A model generated the notes under the pieces. The model saw only the letters and a program-made list of their open reading frames with translations. It was not told where the DNA came from and made no database searches. Shown here one piece after another: positions 19,936 to 30,947 of a DNA stretch of 34,421 nt. A program made the translations under genes and the position numbers. Every line of letters starts with the position of its first letter. Within the stretch, counting starts at the first letter, position 1. Source of the stretch: Gnetum montanum (taxonomy: Eukaryota > Streptophyta > Gnetopsida > Gnetales > Gnetaceae); the NCBI GenBank assembly GCA_015680685.1, contig MNCI01035354.1:1586353-1620773 (forward strand). Direction: 5' to 3'.

Positions 19936-20945
19936 GACCTTCCAAAGTAGAATTGGAGAGATTCTATGGGAAGAAAAGAAAATTGAAGATTATTTGTAAG
20001 ATGGCTTGCTAAAGACATTAATTCAACTAATTTTTTTTTTGATCTTATGTGTTTATTTCTTTCCATTTTTTTTAGTTACTTAGCTAATGGTTTAAATAGT
20101 ATTGTGCTTGGCATTTAATTTTGTGATTTTTCCTAGGTTGCTTTTATAGCTCTATTTCGGTTCAATATTAGACTTCTATTAAGATTTTCCATAAAGAGCC
20201 TATGTTGTTAAAAATCCTCTAGAGCAATTAAATAATAATGTCTTAATGAAATTTCTAGTTTTGAGCATAACGAATTTAGGGAAATCTTTGGTATTTTGAG
20301 ACAACTAAAATAGCTTCATTGTTTTAAAGTGTATTACCTTAGTATTTCAATCCTAAAATTGTCAAATATCTTAAGGCTCTATTGAATATAATCTTTAAAA
20401 GCTATTAACTAACCAAAATAGAGACTTGTACTTTGTTGTTTACGCAGTATTTTTGGTACTATAATAAGATTGTCTATAAGAAATTTCTTATTGAGCTCAA
20501 AGGGTTTGGAAAATTTGTAGTTAGATTGAACTGAAATAGCTTTATTGCAAAGTGTTTTTTCATGTCAATTTATCTTATTTAAATATTTGTAATTACACAT
20601 AAATCTACATTCTTTTCTTTCTCTTTCTAAGTCCATTGAATCTCGCTCTTTTTAGTTTTCTTGTGGAATTTTCTCTTTAAGAAAAATTAGGAGTAGATTG
20701 GTAGAATTATGCTTGAATTTTTTTGTAAAATTTTATTTGCTGTAGGTAATGTACTATAGGGACCATGTAGATTAGTCATTGGACAAAACTGGAATCTTCG
20801 ACAACTCACAGTATTTGACAAAGATAGTTGAATCTCTTATATGATAGCCTATTATAGTTTTATACATAATCCAACCATTTCAACATTCGCAATAGCAAAT
20901 GTATACTTATGATCAGTTCATTTTATAACTACCAAGTCTATTTGA

Positions 20946-20958
20946 AGGTATCTAGGCC
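20946..20958 (+). promoter_or_regulatory. Decayed primer-binding site of element B
   Basis: AGGTATCTAGGCC, 11 bases after the LTR end, at the same place as in A and C and resembling the initiator tRNA-Met PBS TGGTATCAGAGCC. Confidence 0.55.
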
Positions 20959-21425
20959 TTAGTATTATTAGACAGTAGCAAGCACCTAAACCCTATTTGA
21001 ATAATGCCTTTAATTCCATGATCCCAAAGGTCATAAGACCATAGGTCCCCACAATGTTGGCAATCTCAAAAGCTCACTAATAGTTCTTTTGGCACTAGAA
21101 GAATGGCTGAAGATTTGACCTCTATCCTCATAAGCTTAAGAGTCCTAACACACCAATAGTTCTTTTTGTTGTTAGGAGGGCTCAAGAAATTATATACTAT
21201 TTTGAGTTCATGACCAAATGGACTAATAGTTTGAAAGATTTCAAAGGTTGCAAAGAAGTTCTTGAATATAATACTAGTCCTTCATCAGGAGAAGAATAGA
21301 AGAAGGTTCTTGAGTTTGGAACAAGTAGTGGAGTAAAGACCAGAATGATAAGAAGATCATCCCTTCTATCTAGTTTATTAGTCTATAAGAGAAAGTCAAA
21401 GAAACTTAAGAGTTCAATGATCAAA
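20959..21425 (+). other. 5' leader of element B
   Basis: Counterpart of 12561-13009 and of the leader of C, with the same two-unit imperfect repeat built on AATAGTTCTTTT. Compared with A it holds extra sequence near 21275-21300 (CTAGTCCTTCATCAGGAG), which C also has, so A has lost it. Confidence 0.5.
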
Positions 21426-22737
21426 ATGATTTCTAATAAGATGGAAAATCCTTGGCAAAGAGTTACATCATTAGGATTTCATAACTAGAAAAGCTTACTT
21501 AGTTGAAGAGTACATTCACTTATTTGAGTTATCCTTACCTCATGCAAATATTCAACACCAAGATCAAGTGTGTATGTTTTTTGTAGCAAGTTTAAAGAAT
21601 ATGGCTTAGATTTAATATTCAAACATGCAAAGAAATAGCATTACAAGTTGGGATGGTATGGAAAGTCTTTTCTTGGCCTACTTTGGTAATCAATTAGATC
21701 AACAACAACTGTACTATGGGCTAGTACAAGCTAGGTAGGGAGTCAAAGAGTCAATTGGAGATTTTAGTATTAAGTTTCAATGAATTTGTGGGCTTTTTCA
21801 AAGACAATATAGAGCATTAGATGAAATTCTTAAAGATACTTATCTTAAGGCTATGAATCCAAATATTTCAATTTGGTTAAGGAGAAATCCAAACTTCATA
21901 ACATTGAATGACTACTTTAGTGAGGCTATATAGTTAGAAAAAAAATTTAACTTGAATAATGAAGAATTTATTACAACTCAAAAAGGAGAAGAGTGAATGA
22001 TGATTCTTGTGCAAGATTTTGCTCAACTTAAAGAATTACTAGGGTAATCTCATGTTAAGGCAGAGAAACAGTATGAAAGCAAAGAATCTAAACAAGGACA
22101 ATTAATGAGAGACTTGTGTAACAAGGTAGTGAAACTACAAAATGCTTATGTAAAATTTAAAATCAAGGAATAAAGGAAAAACATAAAACATAAGCATCAA
22201 GACACTAAGTTAGTAGAAGATGAGGATGAGATTGATGTTGTTATGTCTAACTTCCTTGATATAGAATCTAATAATGATCTATCTAGTGTTCATTATGCAA
22301 GAAAATGTTCTAATAATGGATCTAGTAATACTTCTTCTCTAACAAGTTCTAAAGAGGATATATCATTAGATGAAGAATGTAATAACAATAAAGAAAATGG
22401 ATATAATCTTTGATCAAAAGAAATGTTAACTACTTCTAGGCCTATGAATGTCATTCTTGATCCATCTACTAAGAGAAATATTTTTGAACCAAGTGGAAGA
22501 GAGAAAAATAAAAGTAAAAAAAATCAAGTAGAGCAAAGTACTCAAAATCAGTCTTTTAAGAAATAAATGAAGAAACCAAGCTTTTATGGAAATGGAGAAT
22601 ATCATTTGATTGAAGATATTAAACATGTCAAAGCTATAATTAGTATATATCAATTGTTACAAATAGGTGATCATAAAAAAAATGCTTTAGAGTTCATTTA
22701 AGGTAAAAAAAGAGTTAGAGAATCAGAATTAAGCTAC
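21426..22737 (+). pseudogene. gag: Gag of element B
   Basis: ATG at 21426 begins MISNKMENPWQRVTSLGF, matching the start in A but with Trp where A has a stop. About 50 bases downstream, sequence present in A and C (ACTACAATGGTATTCCTAAG and on) is missing, so the capsid domain is joined out of order near 21487. The capsid core follows with NSITSWDGME and LDEILKDTYLKAMNPNIS (about 21650-21880). It is interrupted by stops and frameshifts. The acidic and lysine-rich middle, then NIFEPSGREKNKSKKNQ (about 22477), are better kept. There is no CCHC knuckle. Confidence 0.72.
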
Positions 22738-23309
22738 ATGTCTAACATTGACAAAACAACAGAAACTAGCTATGATCGTACTCCTAAAAAGGAAGCTCCT
22801 CCTTTTCTATTAACAATGAAGTTAAAAGAAAAATATCTTCACAATTGTTTGGTTGATTCTGGAGCTACATCTAGTATTATGCCATTGTTCATATGCAAAA
22901 AGCTTGGTTTGATTCTTCTGAAATCCAATAAAAATATTGTTCAAGTGGATAAAAGCAAGGTGAAAATTGTGGGTCAGTTGCCAAGTGTTGTATTAGAAAT
23001 TTTCTCTAAAACTTATATCAAAAGAAGACTAATAATTGAAGTGGCAGACATACTAGATTCACATAGTCTTTTGTTGAGTAGAAGTTGGAGTAAGAATTTC
23101 TCTAGTTATATATCAACAAATTATTATCATATGTTGGTACCTTGGAAAGGTGAGTGGAATCAAATATACATATACAGTAAACCTTTGATGAATGAAAACA
23201 TTACTTTAAATGGGAAGAATAAAGTCATTGAAACAAGATCTTTGAAACACAAATTTGCATACTTCAAGAAGTTGATAATTTGGAAAAAAAAAAAAAGAAT
23301 CTCAACATG
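22738..23309 (+). pseudogene. pro: Aspartic protease of element B, the best preserved of the three
   Basis: A continuous 190-codon open stretch contains LVDSGATSSIMPLFICKKLG, with the D-S-G triplet at 22855-22863 intact, then KVKIVGQLPSVVLEI and SHSLLLSRSWSKNFSSYIS, the full pattern of a Tat-type retropepsin. The apparent start at 22738 is internal; KTTETSYDRTP belongs to the polyprotein upstream. Near the end, a run of 13 A at 23284-23296 replaces AAAAGAAAG of A and C and shifts the frame just before aRH. This is the longest open coding stretch in the window, but it is not evidence of a working gene. Confidence 0.85.
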
Positions 23310-23727
23310 AGAGCAAATGGTAGCGATACTTTGATGCTTCTTGTAATTCTAAAGGTGTAGAAGTTGAAGTAGTTCTACTTAAAGATGATTCCGAAAAAAT
23401 ATTTAAGGCAATTCATCTATCTTTCCCATGTACTAATAACAAGGCTTAGTATGAAGCCCTAAGTATTGGAATTAAAATAACATTGGAAAAAGAAATCAAG
23501 GTAATGATCATAAACGAAGACTCAAGATTTGTGCATGAACTATTTAAAGGTAATTGTGTAGTAAAAGGCTCATTCTTGTGACCTTATAAATAGTTTTTCT
23601 ATAAAATGTTGGATCAATTTCATTGCTACCAAATAGAACATATAGGTAGGAAGGATAATTATATGGTAGATGATTTAGCAAAGGTAGTTTCAACATTAGA
23701 TATGAAAGGNTTTCAACATTAGATATG
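23310..23727 (+). pseudogene. aRH domain of element B, before RT
   Basis: Same position and pattern as in A. The first motif reads YFDASCNSKGVEVEV, with Asp kept (23333-23335) and the following Gly changed to Ala; then YEALSIGIKITLEK, an Asp in INEDSRFVHEL, and MVDDLAKV near the end. A stop follows the Trp of SKW. The domain ends at a single N (23710) flanked by a 17-base duplication, so its last residues are unreliable. Confidence 0.78.
23688..23727. other. Single N flanked by a 17-base duplication (unmerged join)
   Basis: TTTCAACATTAGATATG occurs at 23688-23704 and again at 23711-23727, with N at 23710. A and C have this sequence once. The most economical reading is two contig ends overlapping by about 22 bases, joined with an N and not merged. 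Confidence 0.85.
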
Positions 23728-24113
23728 TAAGGGATAGAAATTTTTAAAGGTATAATAGTTGAGAAAGAACATTGGCCATCAATACCAGATTACATAAAGC
23801 ATTTACAAGTATTCGAAGATGATGATCAATTGCTTATATTCTTAAGAAATAAACAAGAATTTAAAAGTTAAACCATACTTGAAACAACATCAAGATTTAA
23901 GGCAAATTTTATTCCCAAGGTGGTGATTGATTATGAACATGAGTTTAACAAGATATTGCTTACCAAAAAAGATATACAAAATTTAGATGATCAAGCTTAT
24001 GAAGCAGTGAATTTCAAATCTACAGAGGTACAAAAGATGTTAAATGTCATGAAATGAAAAAATTCAATTTTCAAGAAAAAAATATTATTACTTCTAAAAA
24101 ATAATTTGAAAAA

Positions 24114-24985
24114 ATTTGGTGGGTCTTATGATGATCTTAAAATATTTATACCAAATGTGATGATACATAAAATTCCTTTAATAAATGGTTGTAAGATAGT
24201 TAAATAAAAATAAAGGAAATTTAATCCATCATTTGAGCCAGCTATGAAAGTTGAGATCAAGAAGTTATTACAAGCCTAAATCATATATCTTATATGATAC
24301 TTGACATGGCTTGCTAACCTTTTTCCAGTAAGAAAGAAGAATGGAAATATTAGTCTTTGCATATATTTCAAGAATTTGAATGAGGCCTCTAAAAAAGATA
24401 AATACCCACTTCCTAGAATTGATGAAATGTTGATCAAAGTATCAAGTTGTTAAGTATATTCTTTTCTAGATGGTTTTTATGCTATAATCATATCATAGTA
24501 CATAAGGGTGCCAAATATTAAACAACATTTATCACCAAGTAAAGAACTTTCACCTACAAAAGAATGCCATTTGGATTGTCAAATGGTAGAGATACTTTTC
24601 AAAGAGCAATGGGTTTAGGATTTAAAGGTTTTATAGGTGATTTCATTGTGGTTTATCTAAATGATATCTCTATCTTCTAAAAAAGGAAGGAAGATCATAT
24701 TGTTCATCTTTGACAAGTTTTTAATAGATGCTGTGAGTATGATATTCCATTAAATCCTAAGAACTATATCTTCAAGGTTAAATCTAGAAGTTTACTAGGT
24801 CATGTGATCTATTAAAAAGGAATTGCTATAAATAATCCAAAAATTCAAGTAGTATAGAATATCAAGCATCCTACAAGTAAAAAGTCTCTTAGATCTTTCT
24901 TTGAAAAGATAAATTTCATTAAAAAATTTATCCCTAGATTCACCAAAATTACTAAACCTTTGATGCATATGATAAAGAAAGATTT
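24114..24985 (+). pseudogene. pol: Reverse transcriptase of element B, catalytic YLDD changed to YLND
   Basis: The N-terminus GGSYDDLKIF and IPLINGCKIVK precede FEPAMKVEIKKLLQA, and motif A is FLDGF (Asp at 24469-24471). Motif C reads VVYLNDISIF at 24654-24665: the first Asp of the catalytic pair is Asn, by one G-to-A change, so polymerase activity would be lost. Stops and frameshifts occur throughout. PRFTKITKPLMHMIKK marks the end of the RT/thumb. The order aRH then RT is the same as in A. Confidence 0.88.
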
Positions 24986-25039
24986 CCTAGAAGAGAAAAC
25001 ACCATAATCAAAGAGATCTTTAGTAGAAAATTAAAAAAT

Positions 25040-25470
25040 CCATTCAAGAAACTCCATACTTGGTAAAACCAAAATTAATAGAAGACTTCTAGTTATATGC
25101 TTTTACTTCAAATGATTCAGTTGCTACTAGTTTAACTCAAAAAGTTGAAGGTCAAGATGAACTGATTAGAATTTTTGAGGATCAACTAAAAGATTCAAAG
25201 CTAAATTATTTAGACTTAGAGAAATAAGCATTTGTAGTTATTAAGGCACTTCAACATTTCAAATATTATATGGAAAGCTCATTAGTTTATATTATGCTTA
25301 TAGAACCTATAGTTAAACAATTCTTAGCTCAAAATGAAATTAAATTAAAAAAAGGGAAATGGATTATATAAAGCTTTAGGGTTTCAATTTTTCATTAGAG
25401 ATATGCAGAACCATTAAAGGAATGAGATTAGCCATGTTAAGGGCTAAAGATAATGAAGTATGTGTGATTG
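25040..25470 (+). pseudogene. Degenerate gypsy-type RNase H of element B
   Basis: It follows RT. LYAFTSNDSVATSLTQ (25093) has Phe (25102-25104) in place of the first catalytic Asp, exactly as in A. DSKLNYLDLEK.AFVVIKALQHFKYYM lies at about 25195-25275, and a linker with CRTIKGMRLAMLRAKDNEV leads towards integrase. The shared Phe suggests the domain was already inactive in the common ancestor. Confidence 0.7.
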
Positions 25471-26680
25471 AGACTCATGAAAAAAATTGGTGTGATGAAA
25501 TTTTAGAATTCCTTGATACATGAAAGGCCTTAAAAAACTTAACCACAAGTCAAAAGAAAGCTTTCTTTGATAGAGCAAATAAATTTGTGGTTAAAGATGG
25601 AATCTTATACAAAAAGGATTTTAGAGGAGTTTTGTTAGAATGTGTCCACAATGATAAAATTGGTCCTATATTAGAACAATTCCATGATTTATCTAATCTA
25701 TTTTATGACTTCCCTAAGTCTACTATTCAAAATATACTCCACTATGAATTTTTATTAGCCTAGTATGTACAAAGATATTAATTTAAGGATTTAAAGATGT
25801 TACAAATGTCAAATTCATGGATTGAAGATAAAAAAGGTTAGAGCTACCTTAAAACCAGTAATTACATATAACCTTTTCAATAATGGGGCATAGATTTTAT
25901 TGACACAATTACTCCTTTGAGAGTAGGACATTAGTTTATTCTTATAGCTACTAATTACTTTACCAAACAGTCTAAAGCAAAGGCTCTTACAAAAAATTCA
26001 ACATCAAATGTGATTAAGTTCTTGGAAAATAAAATTCTAAGTCATTTTGATATACTTGAAGTGTTGGTATCTGATAATGAACCTGCTTTTCAATCTGAAG
26101 GATATATAACATGGGCATTGAAAAAATTCATCTTTCTATTTTCTTCTTACAATTATTATTCTCAAGGGAATGTCTTAGCTAAATCTATAAATAAAAAACT
26201 TATTTCTTACATTAAAAAGTAGATTGGTGGAAATCAAGGAAATTGAATTGATTACTTGCAATATGCCTTAGGGATTGACTATATTAGATTTAAGAAGACT
26301 ATTGGAATATCAACTTATAACTTAGTATATGGTTTGCTCACTAGAATTACAAACAAGATTATAAGTTTGGCCTCTAATTTTGTATAAAATCATAGTATGA
26401 AAATTGATATAGATAGAAGTTTCATGATCTTGCTCATCAAAAGAAAAGCTAAAATGTTTAGAGATAAAGATAATTTATTAAAAAACGCTTCTCAAGTGAA
26501 ATGTTGGTTTGATAGAAAGGCTCTGAAAAAAACTTTCAAATTCAGTGATCTTATATTATTATGGAATATGAAGAAGCCAAATAAATTTTTGACAATATGA
26601 ACTCGTCCATTTTTGATCAAGAAAAAATTATTAGAGAACACATACAAGTTATTAACATTAAGTGGGATGGAATTGTAGTT
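25471..26680 (+). pseudogene. int: Integrase of element B, catalytic Glu changed to Lys
   Basis: The linker with KFVVKDGILYKKDFRGVLLE is followed by the zinc-binding part, with RCYKCQIHG (about 25795-25820). The core has Asp at 25893-25895 (GIDFID) and Asp at 26073-26075 (LVSDNEPAFQ), but the Glu of the GxVES motif is Lys (26181-26183, NVLAKSINKKL). So the damage differs from A, where the middle Asp is lost. The C-terminal domain, from about 26397 with FKFSDLILLWN and NTYKLLTLSGMEL, is well kept. Several stops occur. It is part of the polyprotein, with no start of its own. Confidence 0.85.
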
Positions 26681-27185
26681 TCTATATAATGCTTTATACT
26701 TAAAACGTTACTTTGGGTAACTGCCCACAACTTTTATACATATATATGTAACTATAATAAAATTTCATATAGATAGTGGTAAGTAAAAAACTTTTATATA
26801 TGTATGCTTAGTAGGAATATAAGTAATATATAATATATATACATATCTCTATAATATTTAATCATAACATATATATCCTATACGTATGCTTAGATAAGTC
26901 TATATAATATAACGAAAACATGTATACATTAAAGTATTAGTTTAAAAATATTTAATTCAAAGTGTTAGTTTAATTATTAAATGTATATTATCTTAATTAA
27001 TCATTAATTGTGATCTGTGTAAGTGGGAGCGATGGTTAGATAACTACATAGTGGTTAATTAGCTTTAACAACCAAAAAATGGAATTTGAATTAGCCAATT
27101 GTATGATGATGGAAATTAAATAAGTTTTGGTTAAATGACAAAGTTGGTTAGTGGAATTGGTGGGAATTTCAAATTTACCTTACAC
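26681..27185 (+). other. AT-rich 3' region of element B after integrase
   Basis: Non-coding, with AT-rich words such as ACTTTTATA and TATGCTTAG each occurring twice. There is no counterpart in the A-B joint, where it has been lost. It leads into a TATA box at 27186. It could be the element's own 3' untranslated region or upstream DNA of a captured gene. Confidence 0.45.
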
Positions 27186-27193
27186 TATATAAA
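27186..27193 (+). promoter_or_regulatory. TATA box in front of the unknown 3' reading frame
   Basis: CACTATATAAAGAAATG, about 95 bases upstream of the ATG at 27283. The intervening leader is purine-rich (GAGAAGAGAAAGTGAAG). Distance and context fit a plant promoter, but none of this has been tested. Confidence 0.45.
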
Positions 27194-27282
27194 GAAATGT
27201 AAATTTTTTGGAAATACATTGTTTCTCAATTCAACACTTAAGTGAGAAGAGAAAGTGAAGTGTTTAACTTTGGGATAGAAAG

Positions 27283-27736
27283 ATGGTTCTTGAAGAGATT
27301 GCAGCAAGAAAGGCCTTTCATCCCATATGTTATGAGATGTTTTTGAGAGCAGATATTAAGAGGCTATTATAAGGTAATTGCCCATGGAGCATCTAGCAAG
27401 AGCCCTTTCTTACTTTGGCTTTCAGATAAGTTTAGATTTCTCATTGGTGGGCTTTCTATATATTCCATTGTTTGGGGCAACTTTCATGAATGCACCACCG
27501 AAGTTGAGTACCAAGGAGAGTTCAATAAAGATGATTCCTGGGGAGAGGCTTTCATGTCTCAAGACACAAAAGCAACTAGTTGCGGAGAACCTCAAAAATC
27601 AGTAGCCAAAGTGTTAAATGAAAAAGAAGCAAAGACAGTTATTGAAGATAAAGGTGAAGCCCAAGTTGAGGCTTCAACGAGGAAAGAAGAACATTTATCA
27701 CAACTGAAATTACATATGAAAGGGTTTATAAAATGA
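27283..27736 (+). pseudogene. Unidentified coding-like frame between integrase and polypurine tract of element B
   Basis: I do not recognise this protein. From ATG at 27283 the frame reads MVLEEIAARKAFHPICYEMF and stops at 27370. A second frame, one base over, is open for 129 codons from 27347 to the stop at 27734, with RGYYKVIAHGASSKSPFLLW, a hydrophobic stretch RFLIGGLSIYSIVWGNF, then a charged hydrophilic end (VLNEKEAKTVIEDKGEAQVE). The two overlap at 27347-27369, so one frameshift or a short intron would join them into about 150 residues. Codon content is far more coding-like than its surroundings: it is less AT-rich and has few stops. With the TATA box at 27186 and AATAAA at 27911 it looks like a small gene unit. 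It could be an extra element ORF, an env-like remnant or a captured host gene fragment. It is absent from the A-B joint because of the deletion. Confidence 0.45.
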
Positions 27737-27910
27737 GAATCCCTAAAAGAGTTACTCTAACTATACTTTTCCCATCTATAGAATAGTTTATATGATATTG
27801 AGTTTGTATAGTTTTCTAAGTTTTATTAGGAATGAGGTTTTTATTTCATTAATCCTTATGTTTGGTGGAATTTTTCTTGAAAAAAGATTTGTATTTTTGA
27901 AGAGATGTTA

Positions 27911-27916
27911 AATAAA
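27911..27916 (+). terminator. AATAAA polyadenylation signal after the unknown frame
   Basis: AATAAA about 175 bases after the stop codon at 27734, followed by the T-rich GTCTTGTTTTAGTTGG. A plausible plant 3' end signal, though such words are frequent in AT-rich DNA. Confidence 0.35.
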
Positions 27917-27970
27917 GTCTTGTTTTAGTTGGTAAATAATTTTAAACATCATGGATTTCAAAGGAATTTT

Positions 27971-27981
27971 AGGAGGGGGAA
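27971..27981 (+). promoter_or_regulatory. Polypurine tract of element B
   Basis: AGGAGGGGGAA directly precedes TGAAATGTTGG, the start of LTR C. A G-rich purine run next to a TG is the expected primer for plus-strand DNA synthesis and fixes the left LTR boundary. No such tract remains at the A-B joint. Confidence 0.75.
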
Positions 27982-28800
27982 TGAAATGTTGGCACATTTT
28001 GGCCATTTTATGAAGTAGGAATATGAAATAAATAGATATGACAAGATTCTTTTAAAATATAAGAATAATAGAATATGCACTTAAGGACCATGAGTAACCT
28101 TGCCTATCTATGTTTTAGGAAAATAGTTTATTTAGTCCTAGTTTTTTTTTCAATATGACTATTATTTATTCACATTAAATTTTAATTGGGAATATGAGAT
28201 GGATTACTTTTTCTACTTAATTTTTTAGTTCTTATAGATATAATAGGTAATCAACATTCTCTTTGATTCAAGATAACTCCATCACTCAAGATAAGCCTAT
28301 TACAAGGTCAATATGTTTAAGTTCTAATGGAAATAATTAATCTAAAATGTGCATTTTAGATAACAAGCTACGACTAGGATATCAATGATTGAATAATTTA
28401 AAGTTTAAGAAATGAATTGCAACGATATCATGAGAAATCCCTTGTAATGAAATATTGAATTGCTAATTTGGAAAATGGAAAAATAGTTGAACAAGGTAAG
28501 CTATTGTTATGAAATCATATTCGAAGTTACTAGAGTAGCAACAAATTTCGGAAGTCAAAATTTTTATCCTATGCAAGAACAAAAATGATTAATGCAATCT
28601 CCTACATTTCTATTGCAGATGATACTAGGGTCATCATTTTCCATTACATAGATGAATAGATTTTCTTGCTACTTGAGAAAATTCCTTGAGAAATGAGTTT
28701 GTGTAGTGTATGAAGACACAAATATCTCTAGATTATACTCTAATGAGATGCAATAGTTTAAAGGTAAACAAAGTACCCAATGGTAATAGGTGCAAAGAAA

Positions 28801-28894
28801 TAATGTCAAGATGGATATCCATAGTTTGGAGATTCCTATATGTTATNCTAATGTCAAGATGGATATCCATAGTTTGGAGATTCCTATATGTTAT
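28801..28894. other. 46-base perfect duplication around a single N (unmerged contig join)
   Basis: Bases 28801-28846 and 28849-28894 are identical, separated by N and C. LTRs A and B have no such duplication. An exact duplicate around a lone N points to overlapping contig ends. Confidence 0.9.
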
Positions 28895-29917
28895 TTTTTC
28901 TACTTAGATGTTTCCTGTGTACAAAATCTATTCAAACACAAACAACAAATTTTAACCAATTACCCAACAATCCTAGCACATAGTAGTGTTAGCAACAAGG
29001 CTAAATCAAGGCCAAAAAGGTAGAAGGGCAACCTAACAACTCAATGGTGGTTCAATTCATCATAATGAGGATTAACTAAAAATCCTTAAAAAATGACTTG
29101 GATAAGTCCAACAAGCAAATAAATAGTCTCAATCTCAATGCCGATGGCAATGGCAAAGGCAACATCAATGCAAGAGGCTATGATGGTTGAAAATGTGGTT
29201 ACAAAATTTCAATAAAGATGGAGCTAGGAGTGTTGATAGTTTTTGGACAAGAATGAGCTAATAGGTGGAGCTTGAGGATTTTTTAGGTAGCTCTATAATT
29301 AACAGAACATGCATCAACATGCTATCTATTCCAAATAAGCTATGCTCTAACCATGTATATGTTCATTACGATGAAACCATATCTACACCTATTACATGTC
29401 AATAGATAAGGCAGTAGTAGTAACATAGTAGCTACAAATCCTCACACTCATACCACACTAGAGAAAATCGTGTTTCATCTTTAAGTTAAAAGCTTGGGTG
29501 TAACATAATTAAAAATATTAGGTATATATTATTATGGTAGTTGCAAAGTGATAATATAAGTTTGAAAAAGGTAATACATGTCCATTTGGCAAGGTTACAA
29601 TTTATAAAGGGGGATCTATAGATATTTATTTATTTGAAGCTAAATTTTCCATAAAAGCTATATAAAAGCACAAGTAAATCTCCTAAATGTTTGCATTTGA
29701 AAGGACACTTGTCAATCATGGCATCTATCTCTCCGAGTTTTGTTTCTTATGATAACCTCTATGATACTTGTTACTAAGAAAACACTTGGTAACCATAGCT
29801 TAAATTTCTAAGAATCCTCATGGAAGTTATAACTTCTAGGATGATTACAAAATAATATTCCTAGATATATGTAATACCCTTAACTTCTCATGATTATTGT
29901 AACCACCCTAAGGTCCT

Positions 29918-29925
29918 TATAAAAG
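29918..29925 (+). promoter_or_regulatory. TATA box of LTR C
   Basis: TATAAAAG in GGTCCTTATAAAAGGACC, a context that is itself a near-palindrome. It is conserved in LTR B, partly in A, with GGAATTGGAGAGATT downstream. Confidence 0.65.
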
Positions 29926-30934
29926 GACCTTCAAAGGTGGAATTGGAGAGATTCTAGAAGAAGAAAAGACAATTTAAAATTATTTGTAAGATAGCTTGCT
30001 GAAGACATCAATTTATTTGCTTTGTTTTAATCCTATTAGTTCATTTCTTCCCATGTTGTTTTAGTTACTTCGCTAATGGTTTAAATAGTATCGTGCTTGG
30101 CATTTAATTTTGGGATTTTTCCTAGGCTACTTTTATGGCTGTATTTTTGTTCAATATTAGACTTCTATTAAGATTTGTTATAAAGAGCTTAATTTGTTGA
30201 AAAGCCTCTTGAGTAATTAAATAGTAATGTCTTAATGAAATTTCTAGTTTTGAACATAGAGAATCTAGGAAACTCTTTGGTATTTTGAGATGACTAAAAT
30301 AGCTTCATTATTTTAAAGTGTATTGCCTTAGTATTTCAATCTTGAAATTGTCAAGTTTTTAAAGGATCTATTGAATGCAATGTTTGACAACTATTAACTA
30401 GACAAAATAGAGACACGTACTTTGTTGTTTGCATAGCATTTTTAGTAGTATAATAAGAATTTGTTTACAAAATTGCTTGTTGACCTCAAAGGGTTTGTAC
30501 AATTTGTAGTTAGATTGAAATGGAATAGCTTTATTGCAAAGTGTTTTTTTGTGTCAATTTATCTTACTTAAATATTTGACATTACACACAAATCTACTTT
30601 TCTTTCTTTCTCTTTCTAAGTTCATTGATTCTTTCTCTATTTCTAGTTTTCTTATGAAATTCTCTCTTTGGGAGAAAATGGAGGTAGATTGCTAAAATTG
30701 TGCTCAAATGTTTCTATAAAATTTTATTTGTTGCAAGTAATGTGCTATAGGGACCACATAGACTAAGTGATTCGATAAAATTGGAATCTCTAACTCATAG
30801 TATTTGACAAAGATAGTTGAATCCATTTTATGATAGCTGATTACAAGTTTATGCATAACTCAACCATTTTAATATTTGCAACAACAAATGCATACACATG
30901 ATTAGTTCATTTTGTAACTACTAACTCTATCTAA

Positions 30935-30947
30935 ATGTATTAGAGCC
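30935..30947 (+). promoter_or_regulatory. Decayed primer-binding site of element C
   Basis: ATGTATTAGAGCC differs from the initiator tRNA-Met type PBS (TGGTATCAGAGCC) at three positions. It keeps the AGAGCC end that A and B have lost. Confidence 0.6.

Larger units (their letters stand above)
18291..20934 (+). repeat. LTR B, 5'-truncated, shared between bodies A and B
   Basis: Aligns with LTR C from its base 173 onward: TATGACTATTATTTATTCAC at 18291 matches 28154. The first 172 bases, and the 3' end of body A, are missing at the joint. The right end is ACTACCA at 20934. About 280 bases seen in A and C (for example 11110-11355) are replaced by a scrambled repeat cluster at 19424-19601. Short open frames inside (18277-19060) are not genes. 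Confidence 0.7.
27982..30923 (+). repeat. LTR C, the most complete LTR of the array
   Basis: About 2.94 kb, from TG after the polypurine tract to ACTACTA (ACTACCA in A and B) before the primer-site remnant. It carries a TATA box at 29918, a pyrimidine-rich tract near 30590-30660, and an N with a 46-base duplication at 28801-28894, which inflates its length by about 48 bases. It serves as reference for the losses in LTRs A and B. Open frames at 28710-29023 cross the N and are artefacts. Confidence 0.72.

Noticed and set aside
28710-29023. Two overlapping open frames with repeated VKMDIHSLEIPICY-like pieces
   Set aside because: They run through an N and a 46-base assembly duplication, so the repeated peptide is an artefact.
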